A stretch of DNA of 64,000 nucleotides from contig CAJNDS010000050.1 in NCBI GenBank assembly GCA_905221605.1, positions 180,973 to 244,972 on the forward strand, in the 5' to 3' direction. The notes under the pieces are model-generated. The model did not search any database. It worked only from the letters and a program-made list of their open reading frames with translations, and was not told where the DNA came from. This document shows positions 1 to 12,795 of the stretch, piece by piece. The translations under genes were made by a program, and so were the position numbers. This stretch comes from Symbiodinium natans. Taxonomy: Eukaryota > Sar > Dinophyceae > Suessiales > Symbiodiniaceae. Positions within the stretch are counted from its first letter, which is position 1. Each line of letters opens with the position of its first letter.

Positions 1-2455
1 AATGTTTGTTGGTTGGAAGAAGAGAACGTCCTCCACAAGGAGGATTGGGCTGTCTTCCACGACCACCTGCAATCAAGAGGAGGGGGGGGGGGGGGCAACT
101 TTCTGCAGCAGCGAGACAGACGCTTGCACTGAGACACTGAGACTTTCGAGGAGCTCGGCATGACCGCATGGCAGCTGTCGACCGCGAGGGGGGGCTCAAA
201 CACTTCTTGTAGAACTCCAATGCGAAGGCAAGATCCCGCCGCTCTTCCGGCCGTAAGCATTGTTCGCGGAGGTCGTTGCCGGGCAAGTGATCTGGTAAAG
301 TTCAATTTGTTCGAAGGACTCGTTTTGCATGTTGCCAGTGTTTCAGCAGGTACACAGTGGCTGAACAGTTGAACACGTCCGGCTTACAAGAGGAGAGCCT
401 GGATGCTTGGCGCGGACATGCAGTGGCCCGTTTGGAGCTTGCAGCTTCGGGAGCCACCATGAGACACTGAGTCGGCCCCTGAGCAAGATGCAGAGTCTTG
501 CACAGCTACCCAAGCTGAGAGGCTCAGGAGTGGAGTGTCGATTTCGCTTGTGGTTGTCCAGTGTTGTCCACTACCAGGTAAACGAGTCTCATTGCAAGCA
601 TTCTTAAGAGAACAGAGCTCAGAAAGTCAGAAAGCTTGGTCGAGAATCGAAATCACCGTCAGGAGTCTGAATCAAATTGAGATGCACAACATCGGTACTC
701 AGAGATGCCATCCACAACTCCACTGTTCGCATAGAATCTCTGGCATATTTCAATGCCTCCTGATGCAACACAAAGTCGGCACCTCTTAAACCCGAGGGTA
801 CCACAGAGCTACCCGGCCTCACCGACGGCTACGTCGCCTGCGGCCAGAAGCCGGCCGGAAGCCTCCGCAAAGCAACCAAGAGACATGAAACCAAAGCGTT
901 GCATCGACGTGTACATGTGTGTATGCTGAGGCGGTGACCGCGTCGTATCTTACCGCATGGCAGGGCAAGGGATGCTTGCAGCCGCGCAGGCCGCGCAAAC
1001 CTCCAAAACCGCAACAAAAAACGAAACTCTGCTGGGAAGCGGGACACGCGAAGTCTTTGCAGCTCAGTCCTCTGATGAAAGACCGGCTGGCCCGACTTCT
1101 CTCCGAAGCGGCCCCGACGACGATGGCCTCAAAACTGCTCTAAACGTGAGCTGACTGCGGACCATGGTGGGCATAGCAGTCAAATTGATTCAATCAGACA
1201 TGCATCTTGCCGACTGATATGGGCACAGCGACCTTTTGACCGATTTGCGGACTGTCCGGAGTGGCCGCTGTTGCAAGAGTGCCTGGTGGCGGCAGTCTGC
1301 GGACTGCCCCGACAACCAAACAGCCTCTACATGAATGATAACTTCCCCCTGCGACTCATCACCTGCATTCAAGCCGCTGCCAGGGCAGAGAAGGAAGACA
1401 TGAAGGAGCCAAGTATCAGATCACACTTGGACAGGGACAGGAGGTCAACGAAGGCCTGGCGTGCTTGCTTTGCACACGGATTATCTCAGCATCTGAACTC
1501 TTCAGCTGGGCAGCAGGCATCCTCAATGGCCTCAAATCGCACAAAGACTGGCGCAGTTCCTCTCGAAGACTGGCAGCTCACTTGCCTCCGGCGTCTTCCT
1601 GACAGCAACTCTTACATGCTCTCGGTCCGCTTCAATGGTATACGCATGTACACGCCAAGCGGTCTTGGCCTGCAAAGGCTGCGCTTCTTGTGGCACATGA
1701 GCCGATTCCCATAGCGCTGCAGCATCAACTCTTCAACCTGGCCAAGACTCATAACCTTGGGGGACCTTTGCGCGTAGGGCGAAGATGGGCGAAGGCTGAA
1801 AAAAGGGAAAACAACAGAACCACGCTGCAAACCAACCTCGGGCTCATCCGTCGCCAGGAAGAAGGCTCCAAACCGCGGTCCGAGCTCCTCTGCGGCTTTG
1901 TCCATGGCCTCCGCGAGTCGGCGCCAAGCACGGCAGCAGCAGCCGCCCTATGTGGTGGCTTCCGACCTTATTGTGGTCCTTGTCATGAGGGAATCCTACC
2001 ATTTGGGGGGTTTTTTAGGGAACCCATATTTTCTTAAACCCCCATGTACCTCGCAACGCGAGTCCGCGCGAATCTGCCTCCAGGAAGAGGGAGTCAGGGG
2101 ATTCCGAGCAAGCAGCCTGCCATATTGGACACTTCACGCTGCGAAGGACACCGAAGAAATTTTCGTAGGCCTCATGGTCCGTTCGCCGAATGTGCACGCC
2201 AACCTCAACGTCAACTTGACATAACTTGACGCCTCTTCCGAGAGGTTCCCTTCAACGCTGGGTCTCAATGTCTCAGCTCCACACGGTGCCCCGAGGCAGC
2301 TCACTGGTCCTGAACCGAAGCATCCCAGTGCACCAGAGAAGCTCGCAGTGCCCCCCCACATGGGCTTCAGCTGAACCTCAGATATCCCTCAATCAAAGGT
2401 CCTAGACCCTGAGCAGTCACTGCACTAAAAGCATAGTAATAAAAGCATAAAGTAT

Positions 2456-2474
2456 TAAAAAAAAAAAAAAAAAA
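2456..2474 (+). repeat. A-run, possible retroposition tail
   Basis: A run of about 18 A residues follows an AT-rich segment containing repeated AAAGCATA/ATAAAAGC motifs. This could be the fossil poly(A) tail of a retroposed sequence on the + strand, but no parent element is recognisable upstream. Confidence 0.3.
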
Positions 2475-3178
2475 GGAGCCGCCACTCCTCCGCAGAACCT
2501 GTGGGCTCGGAGCCAGAGCACGGAGAATCTCCGACCTGGTCAAAGCAACCCAGACTAACCCAACGTTGGCTCCATGGACCCAAACATCTGCAAAACCTAA
2601 ATTGGGATCCATGATCAAAAATGTAAGTTATGGTTTAGGGACTTTGGGTTGAAGGCTTGGGGTTTAGAGGGTTTAGGGTTTCAGATCCCCTCCGATACAG
2701 GCCCGACGCCTCACTTCCACAAGCTCGTCGCGAAGCCTCTGAGCACACATCACACATCAAAAAGCTGCAGCTGCCCCCCAAAAGGGCAACCTACTTCCCC
2801 CCCCCCCCCCCCCCGGCCCTTAAAATCCCGCCTGGCGGACGGGTAGAACTCAGAGAAAGCTGCGATGACCTACAGGCTCCGGGGGAACGTAGGGGTGCCA
2901 TGAAGGCTTCGTTAAACGCTCCACTCTCCAAGGTGCCGCAAAGCCGCTGTGCAGGGTGCCTCGTGTGCCAAAGATGAAGACATGAAGAGCTTTCCAGACT
3001 ACGGCTTCTTCCGGCCTGTAGCGCAAGCGGAAGATCGCAAGCGGGCATACCGGCGCATCGAGGATGCTCCAGCCACATGGGTGACTCGAGGTCCTGGGCG
3101 AACAACGCAGAATTTCCCTCTGCCCGAGCTCGGACTTCGCAGCATCTGAGCATGTCGCGAGCCAGCAGGCCAGCCCTT

Positions 3179-3224
3179 GGCCCCAAGGGATCCCAAGGGA
3201 TCCCAAGGGATCCCAAGGGTTTGG
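3179..3224. repeat. 12-bp tandem repeat (AAGGGATCCC-type)
   Basis: About three and a half near-perfect copies of a 12-bp unit containing GGATCCCAAG. The unit is partly palindromic around GGATCC. Simple minisatellite with no coding role. Confidence 0.75.
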
Positions 3225-4929
3225 GAAGTTTAGGGTGGCAGACTGGTGCCAGGGGCTAAGGAACCATGAAGGAACCAGGTGCTTTGCAAGCGAGGCGCCA
3301 CAGCAGGGCAGCTGCAAAGGTGGAAGCGTCGCCCTGGCTGCCATCGCAGATGCAAAGTTCATCTCATCTGCACCTGAAAGAGCAAATGGGGAACACCCCT
3401 CTTGAAGCCAAGCAAAAAGGTGCCAACAGCGACACCTTCACGAAACTTGAGCCAAGTCTCTTGGACAGATCCGATCAAGTATGCGAATTCCACAGAGCAT
3501 TGGCTCGAGTTTCTTCAGGAGCTCTTCGGTCAGTAGCCATACTCTGGTCCTGCCGCAGCCAAGGGGACAAGTCTCATCGCCCTCTTCTCACTCACGAGGC
3601 AGTCCTGGCTCCAACCTGAAGTGTAGACTGGGCAAACAGCCTGTCCCACGAACACCCACAAGTGTCGGTGATCCGCCAATCGACTGCCACTTGCCGTCCT
3701 GAAACCCAGCAAGCACAAGGTGCGGACCTGACATGTGCTACAGGCAAACCCGGATGACAAACCTCAACGGAACGTCTGCCCACGCTCCTGTGTCTGCAGC
3801 CAACACCGCAGCAGACAGCATCGCAGAAAGGCGATTGCCTCAAGCAACACCCGCATAACACTCCACAGGACGCATCTTGAGAGCCCCTGCTGACCTTGAA
3901 GCGCGGGCGAGTTACAGAGACCATTGAGAGGACGAATCAGAATCCAGCCCTGGTCCTCCAGCGAAGGGCCTTCTGCAAAGTTGCTAGCAACCTGTGACTG
4001 GTGGACTGCCCCGATTGCCGCCAACCGCACAGGCCTGCAGCCTTGCTCTCTTTGGGCTCCTGCGCAAGCCAGAAAATTTGAAGATGCACACGTTATGATC
4101 TGACTCAATTTTTGCGCAAGCCTGCACTTCTCTCTCCAGTTGGTCTAAGGTGTCGAAGTCGATCATGGCCAAGACCCAGAGCCATGCTACTGTCTGCTAA
4201 TTCTTGGACCAGCAGATGCCTTCGTCACAAGCCAAAGGGACCAAAGGCATTTTTTTCTGGGAACCCGGGCCGGTGCTACCCAGGCGAGGGAGCGACCCCA
4301 GCAGGGAAGGTGGGGGCATCCCAACCCCGTGCCACGCGCCTCAAAGAGAGTTCCACTGCTGACACATTGCGAACGGCCGCGAGGCTCTCGGAGGGGCACG
4401 GATTGGGAGGTGATCTGTTCCCCCTGCTGGACTTGCCCTTCTCTGGAAGTTGAGCAGCGATCAAGCGGGAAAGAACAGCCATAAAAGAAGATAGCTAGTA
4501 TTTAGGGTACCCAAATAGAGACCTGACTGAATGATCCAGAAACAACCGAAGAAGTGAGCTCGTCACCTTCGCAATGGGCTGGTGCCATGGTCTGCACTGA
4601 AGCTCTTGTCTAGCGGGCAAGGAATACATACCGAAGGGAGGGAGGTCAGCGGATGTGAATGCTCGGATTCACTTGCAGCTGTGTTGGAAAGCAGGTTGGA
4701 AAGGTGCATCCTAGAGCACATGTGCACGTGGGCATTTTGCAGCATCAGCTAAAGGCATATGAAGGTCAGGGCACTTGAAGATTGACCTACAGAGCCGAAA
4801 GGTCTCGAGGCAAACCAGAGTTCCAGATCCTACTGAAGCGGGATAGTGACTGCGTTCTCACGCTGGAACAATGGCTCTGCTGACAAGGGACACAGCTTCA
4901 CAACGCAATGCCCCACTTGATGCTACATC

Positions 4930-5000
4930 GCATCTCCTTAGATGCTCCTCAAACACTCCGCAAACGCTCCTTAAACGCTCCTCAAACACTCCTCAAGGCC
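4930..5000. repeat. 12-bp tandem repeat (CTCCTCAAACAC-type)
   Basis: Five to six degenerate copies of a 12-bp unit (CTCC-TCAAACAC with CGCAAACG/TTAAACG variants). The period is a multiple of three and open in several frames, giving spurious repetitive peptides. Confidence 0.7.
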
Positions 5001-6196
5001 TGCATGTCGAGGAAATGGTCGGGGGGCTGGGCTTGCTTGGCCTCGGCGGTTTTAGGTGGGCCTGTAGGGGTTGAGTTTGGAGTTGTGGTGCAGGGTTTGA
5101 GTTTGCTTATGTTTGCTTTCTGGACAACTGGAGCTTGAACTTTCAGTTTCAGCTAAGGCCTCGGAAATACCCTTCAGCACCAGCGATTACAGTGCGAAGT
5201 CTTCCGAGGAATGTACCCATTTGGGACGATCACTTCTCCGCGAAAATCCGGACACTCACGCACACTGAAAACTGAAAGAAGCTGCGCCAGCGAGCCTGCA
5301 GCAAGCCCCAGGCCATGCGCTCCTACGCATTTTGTATCGTCCAGCTCGTCCCAAAACTAGGGCAGAACTCATGGGCTTGAGCTTGTACCCCCAGTCATCG
5401 ACAATGCTAGACGCACGACGTGGCCTGGTCCACTTCGATACTCTCTTGCGCTTCCAGGAGCTGATCCAGCCTCGGGGGAAAACCAAATCTGGTGAGGCCT
5501 CGGTCTCCAGGCTGTGCTGCCCAAAAGCTGAGACCCTGGCAGGCGATGGTATGCCTGCAGCTTTCACTTGAATTGAAGGCTGCGGGAAGCTGAAAGCATG
5601 CTGAAACCTCCCCCCCCAAAACAAAAACTAATCACCGATTGAGAAGGGGTTTTGAGCCGCCTCAATCAAATGATTTGCTTCTGCGGTCGACCTCAGTGTG
5701 CCGAGCTATTCAGAGATCTTGACATATGCAAACAAAAGTCGCATACACTAATCTTTGCCGTTGAGATCAGGACGAAGGTCTCTTTTCCTCGGGTTTCAAT
5801 GTCCTGGCGCGACATGCTCCCAGCCTCTGCTACAGGACCTGTCACACGCTAGCCCTTGACAACGATTCTGACGATTCTTGCATAGAGAACTTGTCTTGCT
5901 GCTCTTGCTGGTGTCTGAATCGGCCTTGGCACCGTCGTCAATGAGAAAGGGTCGGGCAACACCATTGCCTTGCACATAGTGTCTGAATTTTAGCCAAGAG
6001 TGAAGGCAATGAAAAAGAGAAGTTGCCTGATGCTAGAGCACGTAGACAGCTGCAGAAGTACAGCTTTTCAGCAGTCTTGCCGATCACTCTTCTGGACGAA
6101 CCACCAAGTTTTGGGGTTAAGCAGGTGCACCACATGGGCACAAGGGCATTATCCTGTTGCAGCGGCGGCAGAGATTTTCATCTGTACTCTAAGGTC

Positions 6197-7918
6197 TCAG
6201 ATCGGGTTGCTTGACAGCTGTCCGCTGTCGGGATCCAATCGTTGTGCCAGACAGCTGGCATGATCCGAAGCATCGCCTGCGTCGGTCACCGAGCATCGAG
6301 TAGCTTCTTTGCCCTGTCCGTCCGGCAATCGCAACGTGGGCGTCTCATCCGGAGCGACACGCGTTGCTTGGGACGCTCGCCTGGATTTCCTCCTGGCTGA
6401 GCTGACTGAGCTGCGTTCGGTGCTGAACTCCGGCTGCCGCATGGGATTGCAGTGTGCTTGCACCTTGCTTAGGAGCATCTGAAGGTTTACCTCGAGGTTC
6501 GCCTGAATCAACCGTAGCTCTGCGGAAAGCTGGGCGCATCGACACACACAGTCAGCAAAAGCATCGTCCTTCAAGCCAATGGTTGGCAAATCTTTATCCT
6601 TAACCTCCACCTCATCCTCATTGGACCTGATAAGATGATAGCCAGAGCTCTGCCACACTGACGCTACTGACACTGGATCATTCGGATCAAGCACAAAATC
6701 ACTTCGGGATTCAGCCCGGCGGTGGTACGTCATGTCAAGCTCGTCTGAGGTATGAGATGAGGCGGAATCCGAGTGGCAAGATATATCATCGTCTTCCCCG
6801 TGCTCCTGATGGGTTCTCGTGAGGCCCACCGGGTGCTGAGACAGGCGACTTGAGTAGGGGTGAGCATGATGGCTCTTTCGTCCCCGTCGTCTTGCAGCTC
6901 TTCGCTTCTTCCTCGCCCTGTCTCGGTCCTCCAGCAGAATATCAATAAAGATTGCGGGGACAATGGACACGGAGGAGAGCGACAAGAACACAAAGACAGC
7001 ATAGAAGTACAATGTGCTCGGATGCAGCATGATCACTGGCTCAGCTTTGGCAACCCAACCGTCCATTGTCATGATTTTGAATAGTGTCCACATAGTGGTG
7101 CCCAAGTTGCCGTAGCAGGCGGCAACTTCTGCATCAGGAAAGTCCCAGAGCATGTTCGTTGCGCACACGCTAAGCACCAACAAAAACGACAATATCACAG
7201 CCAAAAAATTGAGCATCTGCCAGCCAGCGATGTGTGACACTTTGCTGAAGTCATCCACAAACTTGCTGGACCCAAGCAGTCGTATCAACCGCACAATGCG
7301 GACAATGCGGATCACGCGCATGGCTGCCAGTGCATGAACAAACCGCCCCTCAAACGTGTCCAGGAACATGTCCAGGATGCTGACGAAATTTAGCACAAGA
7401 TCACACATGTTCCAGTTGGCATCACTATCAAGGAAGAAGAAATTCCATAGACTTTCTGTGCACGGCAGACCTCGCTTCTTGGTGTAGCACTGAAACCCAT
7501 ACACCTGGAGCACACAGAAGGTGAAAGCAAAGACTGCCTGTGCGGTGTTCGAGAACTTACGCATCGCGTCGCTGGATATGTAACACGCCTCGAGGAGCGT
7601 GATAGCCACACTTAGGACGATTGCCCCTGCAGATAGCCGCTCATGAAACTCAACCGGTTTCTTGTTCGGCTTTGCTGAGCAGCGATGCTGATTCAAGTCT
7701 GGACGGAAGGTGAATGGCAACCGCATGTGTCCTGGTAGCATAGACTGCATGTATCCCAGAAAGAGGAAGAAGCTCTCGGCAGTCGCGAAGGGAAGATGGC
7801 CAGTGACATTCGGGTCCAGAACAGCTGCGCAAAAACTGCGAGACTCATCGAGAATCATAACAAAACGCAAACAGGTCTGACATCCATGTCTAGGCTTAGT
7901 CGTAGTTTGCGTAAACAA
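6197..7918 (-). CDS. single-domain voltage-gated cation channel
   Basis: Predicted plasma- or organelle-membrane ion channel of the voltage-gated Na+/Ca2+ superfamily with one 6TM domain (573 aa). Hydrophobic segments occur around residues 90-115, 125-145 and 165-185. The S4 voltage sensor at about 197-215 has Arg at every third position (RVIRIVRIVRLIRLL). S5 follows at about 230-255. The pore loop near 275-288 carries a T-M-D-G-W selectivity filter, and S6 lies around 300-325. A basic stretch (KKRRAARRRGRK) follows S6, then a Ser/Asp-rich tail with a short amphipathic segment (470-490) that could mediate assembly. Bacterial NaChBac-type and protist single-domain channels act as tetramers; the filter is TxExW/TxDxW-like, so Na+ versus Ca2+ selectivity cannot be assigned. 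The frame is intronless and undamaged. The first Met is used; no regulatory signal is evident upstream. Confidence 0.88.
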   Translation of the reverse strand: MFTQTTTKPRHGCQTCLRFVMILDESRSFCAAVLDPNVTGHLPFATAESFFLFLGYMQSMLPGHMRLPFTFRPDLNQHRCSAKPNKKPVEFHERLSAGAIVLSVAITLLEACYISSDAMRKFSNTAQAVFAFTFCVLQVYGFQCYTKKRGLPCTESLWNFFFLDSDANWNMCDLVLNFVSILDMFLDTFEGRFVHALAAMRVIRIVRIVRLIRLLGSSKFVDDFSKVSHIAGWQMLNFLAVILSFLLVLSVCATNMLWDFPDAEVAACYGNLGTTMWTLFKIMTMDGWVAKAEPVIMLHPSTLYFYAVFVFLSLSSVSIVPAIFIDILLEDRDRARKKRRAARRRGRKSHHAHPYSSRLSQHPVGLTRTHQEHGEDDDISCHSDSASSHTSDELDMTYHRRAESRSDFVLDPNDPVSVASVWQSSGYHLIRSNEDEVEVKDKDLPTIGLKDDAFADCVCRCAQLSAELRLIQANLEVNLQMLLSKVQAHCNPMRQPEFSTERSSVSSARRKSRRASQATRVAPDETPTLRLPDGQGKEATRCSVTDAGDASDHASCLAQRLDPDSGQLSSNPI

Positions 7919-10900
7919 ACTTGCAAACTACTTCAGCTTCTATCTTCAAGCTCTACAGCTCATTGGCATACGGACCGGTCACAATACGTCAACCCATTAA
8001 GGCTACACTCCTACTCATGCAAGGTGCTTGCAGAGTTTCGCAGGAGGAATGAGAAGCATGTGACAGTATGTGTGACACGGAGCTCGCAACTCTTGATTGC
8101 AAGTAGGACCGAAAGCGAGGAAGGACTGACACTGCAAGCGGGACAGCGTGACCAAGTCTGGAAATGTCTGCAGAAGAGTCGGCGGCACAGCCAAGGCAGC
8201 CGGGTTTCCTCGCACACAACTACAACCATCTTGCAATTTAGGCTTCGATTTGATTGTGCATGTCAATGCGCCTGTCCTTGGGCACTTCCTACTGCAGAAC
8301 CGATATTCGATGCCTTGCATATCCAGCTGTGCAGGGATCTGTAGCAGTTTTGAAGAACCTGCCTGCACAGTCTGGAGCACCTGCAAGCTAACCTCATGGG
8401 ACAGGGAGCGGAACCATCTCAACAGCATACACCAAAGCGCATTAAACGATCCACCTGCAAGGATGCCTCTACTTTGGCCTTTGCGTCCTTTGTGTCCTGC
8501 GCACAGTTTCGGGGTGTGAGCTCGTGATCCCTCTCCTTTGCGAACTGCCCGATGATCCTGCAACGGCAGACTTCCTTCGAAACTGCCAGAGGCAAAGCTC
8601 TCTGACGGGATCTCCACGCACCCCAACCTAGTCGCAGGCCGGTTGCACACAACTGGACCCCAGGTTGATCTGGACTATGTCGTGACACGGGAGCCAGGTT
8701 CGACACAACAGCACACTGATCCATTCTGCTCAGCTGCACACGCTTCATCCCATCGGCCTCCATCGGAATCGTAGATGGTGACTTTGACCACCCCATTTCG
8801 CGAAACAATCCTGGACTGGCGTGCGAAAGTGCTAAGCCAGATGCACACAGAACATGGCGCGTCTCGCACTCACAGGCTCTCAACGCTGACATCGTCCAAG
8901 TGTCAACTTGCCTGTCTCTTCCCACACAGGATTCCTCACAGATTCGGAAAGTCCAACTGTAGAAGCCCACCATGTGTGCGTGTGAGTTCAGTTCATGCTC
9001 CGCATGGAACATGCCAAGGCACACGGTGCTTTGCAGCGTTTTTGTCTGGAACCGACTTTGGGATCCAAGTGCTTCTACGACCTCAGCTTGACTGCATTGC
9101 TTAATTACTTGCACCTTGCCAGGGCAATCTCAAATCGTTGGATCCAGATGTCTTTCGAGGTACGCAGTAGGGATCTGTTGTCCTCGCATTTTCCGCATCG
9201 CGAAGACCTGTACATGCCCATCAATGATCAAGCCGCTCGGGTTCGCAGGAGCCGGCATTTGATGATTAATAAAACGCATCTGAACTCACGCCTTTTGCTG
9301 AGGTGATCGTGACCTCCACTTCTCGTGCTGTTGCCTGGCCACACAACAAAGCTTATCCGGAACCATGGCCAACAGTACTTGAAACTTCCACCAGCCTGCA
9401 CATCAGCCGATTCCATGATCATCCATGAGGAATCAGGTTGAGAAGAACAAGTGCTCTAGCAGCCGCCATGGAGTCATTTGATGCTGCAACTGGACCACTG
9501 CTCAACAAGGCCACGATGGCTTGGAACTTGCAAAGCCTTACATGGATAAAGAAAGGTTTGGCTGACAGTATGGTCACGGAAAACACACTGCTTTCAAACT
9601 AAAAAGTAAGCAAACTAAGCTAAGCAAATTTGGGGGCAATTCCAAGTGTTCTGAGTTGGCCGATACATGTTTTGTACCCGTGCTGGTTATACGTAAATGC
9701 AGTCGGCATGTGGGATGGGTTCGCACATTGATTGCGGGCCATGGTGTCTTTCTTTTTGCGACAGCTGGACCAGAAGATATCCATCAAGCATCTCAACATG
9801 CATGCCTTGATCAAGTTGAAACATACTGGTGATAAGCAGGCTGCAAAATCTGCCGCCAACCTGCCGGGCAGCTGCAACGGATTCAGCAAAAAAATACGAA
9901 CGGATGCTGTTGTGATAGACTGGCTAGCTCATGCCGGCAAAACAAAAACAAGCATTCGTTGAAGTATTACGTTCTGTTTCTGGCGCCAACCAAAACGTTT
10001 TCACGGGAGAAGGGTGGACTTAGCAATGCCGTATGGTGTGCTGCCGCGATGCCATGACATAAACAGCAAGCACGTTGACTTCCGATGCGATTTGAAAGTT
10101 GACAATGTGGCTTTTTCTTGCACGTGAGAACCGATTGCATGCCGAAAATTTTCATCACATCTGGATGCACCAGACTTACGTATTTGTCCGAAAAAACCTC
10201 AAAAAAAAAGCTCCACACTCTTTTCCTCCAGTGGTTGAGCGAATCATTTTGGGTTCGCAAGGATCGGAATTATTACAAACACATTCAAAAAAATCGCCGT
10301 TTTTGGCCCTTCAGAGACTCTGTCGCAACTTTTCGGGTTTGGAACAGCGCAAACGTCTTTGCAACCTTTTCCACATTGATGGCAAAACCCAGCAGAACGA
10401 AACAGGAAAAGTTCAAAACTACTGTCTTTAGAACACCCTGGAAAAAAACACGCTCGCTGCAACTGCTTTGCGGAAAATGCGGACGCTCGTCCAGGACGAG
10501 CCTGTCTCCAACACATACATGGCCGTGTACTTGCAACAGCTTCTTGAAATGACCACTGCGAGGATGACCTAACGTCTAAACGATGCTTCTCTATTCTCAT
10601 GCATGCACAAATCCAGGCATTCTTCCTTTGTTCGCCTTTGCATACTCAAGCTTGCATTTTCCGCATGATGACAGTGGCGCTGATGGCAACACTTTTTTTG
10701 TTGTTCACCATAATGCAAGCCGACACAGCGCACTTCAAAGATGTGTTTGCGGCTTGCATCGAAACCATGTTCCCCAAGCTGCTTCTTGGAACCTGAATAT
10801 TACACCCAATGGAACCTCGATGCATTTCGTCATTACACCCTGTGCTGGCCACATGCCGTCGTTCATGACGAAAAATTGTCAGCTTGCTTCCGCCAGCAAG

Positions 10901-11320
10901 TGGCCGTTTGGGCCTCGCGTTAAGTTATCTTGCAACAAGAGCCTCTGCTTCTTTGTCGTCACGACTTCTTTTGCACTTGCTGGCTTGTACAGTTGGCTCT
11001 TAAAGGTAGATGTTCTTCCCGTTGCCAAGACCTGCCCACTGGGCCGCCGATGTGGTAAAGAAACGTCCGCTTCAAAAAAACCCTTCCACTGCTGAGCGCG
11101 CATGACCAGAGTGGAGGTTGTGCTGGAAAAGCACACTAGATCTCTTCTACACGTCACTCCACCTCCCTCACTGCTTTGCACACGGCGTCCAGTGCTGCAG
11201 GCATTAGAGGTTTTTCTGCTGGTTCACTTGGCGCTAGTTTGGCAGAAGCACTTTCGATTTTGAATCAGCTCGAGTACAACAATCTCTGGTGGGGTCGAGA
11301 GACCGGCATGAGAGAGAGAG
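7919..11320. other. gene-poor region between channel and minisatellites
   Basis: Several frames of 100-230 codons occur on both strands (for example 8419-9114 minus), but they overlap each other, have no recognisable motif and resemble chance openings. No RNA gene or mobile element is recognised. The segment is moderately AT-richer than the viral block downstream. Confidence 0.45.
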
Positions 11321-11325
11321 CTGGC

Positions 11326-11600
11326 AAAATTTGCGTGGCGAGATTTGCGTGGCACATTTGCGTGGCAACATTTGCGTGGCAATGGATGCGTGGCAACATA
11401 TGCGTCAACATCTGCGTGACAACATTTGCGTGGCAATATTTGCGTGCCAACATTTGCATGCCAGCATTTGCGTGGCACTCGATGCACAGCAACATATGCG
11501 TTTGCGTGGCAACATTTGCGTGCCAACATTTGCGTGCCAACATTTGCGTGCCAGTATTTGCGTGGCAGCATTTGCGTGGCAACATTTGCGTGGCAACATG
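11326..11600. repeat. 15-bp minisatellite (ATTTGCGTGGCAACA)
   Basis: About 18 tandem copies of a 15-bp unit with GCGTGGCAACATTT core and GCGTGCCA variants, interrupted once by a short irregular segment near 11485. Because 15 is a multiple of three, five or six frames stay open across it and generate repetitive peptides (ATFAWQHL-type and its antisense); these are not taken as genes. Confidence 0.92.
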
Positions 11601-11603
11601 AGG

Positions 11604-12006
11604 ATGGGCCCCCCCCCTTTGGGCAAAGGGGGGCTTAAGCCCCCCTTAGGCCCCCCTTCAAAGGGGTCCCTGCAAAGGGGGTCCCTTCGGGGGGGGGGGG
11701 GGGGGGGGGGGCAAGGGTCAAAGCCCTTAAGCCCCCCTTAACCCCCCCTTAAGCCCCCCCTTAAAGCCCCCCCTTAAGCCCCCCCCTTAAACCCCCCCCC
11801 CTTACGCCCCCCCCCTTAAGCCCCCCCTTAAGCCCCCTTCAACCCCCCCCCTAAACCCCCCTTGCCCCCCTTTAAGCCCCCCTTTAAGCCCCCGTTAAGC
11901 CCCCCTTTAAGCCCCCCTTTAAGCCCCCCTTTAAGCCCCCCTTTAAGCCCCCCTTTAAGCCCCCCTTTAAGCCCCCCTTTAAGCCCCCCTTTAAAGCTGC
12001 CCCCCT
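11604..12006. repeat. C-rich tandem block (CCCCCCTTTAAG, 12 bp)
   Basis: An extremely C-rich stretch with a 24-bp poly-G segment near 11688-11711. The second half (about 11867-11996) is an almost perfect 12-bp array of CCCCCCTTTAAG, partly palindromic at TTTAAG/CTTAAA. Strong strand asymmetry suggests G-quadruplex potential on the minus strand. Confidence 0.9.
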
Positions 12007-12054
12007 TAGAGCCTAAAGCTCCCCCCTGAAGCCGCAACCAAACCCCCCCTCTGT

Positions 12055-12500
12055 GGAGGGTTTAGGCAGCAGTTTAAGAGGCCTAATACTTGCTGGGCCT
12101 TTTTTGGAGGGTTTGGGCAGCAGTTTAAAAGGCGCAACACTTCGCTGGGCCTTCTGCGGAGGGTTTAGGCAGCAGTTTAAGAGGCCTAATACTTGCTGGG
12201 CCTTTTTTGGAGGGTTTGGGCAGCAGTTTAAAAGGCGCAACACTTCGCTGGGCCTTCTGCGGAGGGTTTAGGCAGCAGTTTAAGAGGCCTGACACTTGCT
12301 GGGCCTTTTGTGGAGGGTTTGGGCAGCAGTTTAAAAGGCGTAATACTTGCTGGGCCTTCTGTGGAGGATTTAGGCAGCAGTTTAAGGCCCGAATACTCGC
12401 TGGGCCTTTTGTGGAGGGTTCGGGCAGCAGTTTAAGACGTCTAAGAGGCGTAATACCTGCTGGGCCTTGGGTGGAGGATTTAGGCAGCAGTTTAAGAGGC
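12055..12500. repeat. 51-52-bp tandem repeat with alternating subtypes
   Basis: Eight to nine copies of a 51-52-bp unit containing GGAGGGTTT(A/G)GGCAGCAGTTTAA and CTGGGCCTT. The first copies alternate between TTTAGG/…GGCCTAATACTTGC and TTTGGG/…GGCGCAACACTTCGC types, giving a ~103-bp higher-order period. Confidence 0.88.
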
Positions 12501-12520
12501 CCAACGCGAGCATCGTGTTT

Positions 12521-12795
12521 GCAAATGGGGGGGGCTGCGCCCCCCCCAACCCCCCCGCTTGTTTAAGCCGGGCAAACTCGCGTGGAAGCATATGAATCAT
12601 GTCCAAAACAAAACAAAACATGGGGTTCTCGGCTTAGCCCCGCGCCACGTCACTGCTATGCAAATGGGGGGGGCTGCGCCCCCCCCAACCCCCCCGCTTT
12701 TTTCTGCCGGGCAAGCTCGCGTGGAAGCATATGAATCATCTCTGAAAAAAAACATGGGGTTCTCGGCTTAGCCCCGCGCCACGTCACTGCTATGA
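12521..12795. repeat. ~139-bp direct repeat, two copies
   Basis: Two tandem copies (12521-12659 and 12660-12795) start with GCAAATGGGGGGGGCTGCGC and end with CACGTCACTGCTATG. They differ mainly in a central A-rich part and a TTTAAGCC/TTTCTGCC variant. Confidence 0.88.

Larger units (their letters stand above)
1..6196. other. gene-poor region, no supported gene
   Basis: No reading frame here has a recognisable domain or convincing length; open frames are short and overlap on all strands. It holds short homopolymers (G-run near 80, C-run near 2800), an A-run at 2456-2474, a TTTAGGG-like patch near 2660-2685, and two 12-bp tandem arrays listed separately. A 10-base match to the reverse complement of the dinoflagellate spliced leader lies near 3447, which is within chance expectation. 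Exons of an intron-rich host gene could be hidden here and cannot be excluded by eye. Confidence 0.5.

Noticed and set aside
8015-9114. Overlapping minus-strand frames of 211 and 231 codons
   Set aside because: No domain, low-complexity free but overlapping each other and plus-strand frames of similar length; fits chance opening in GC-moderate DNA.
11176-11741. Long overlapping frames on both strands (AFAWQHL-type peptides)
   Set aside because: Produced by the 15-bp minisatellite, whose period is a multiple of three; open in most frames.
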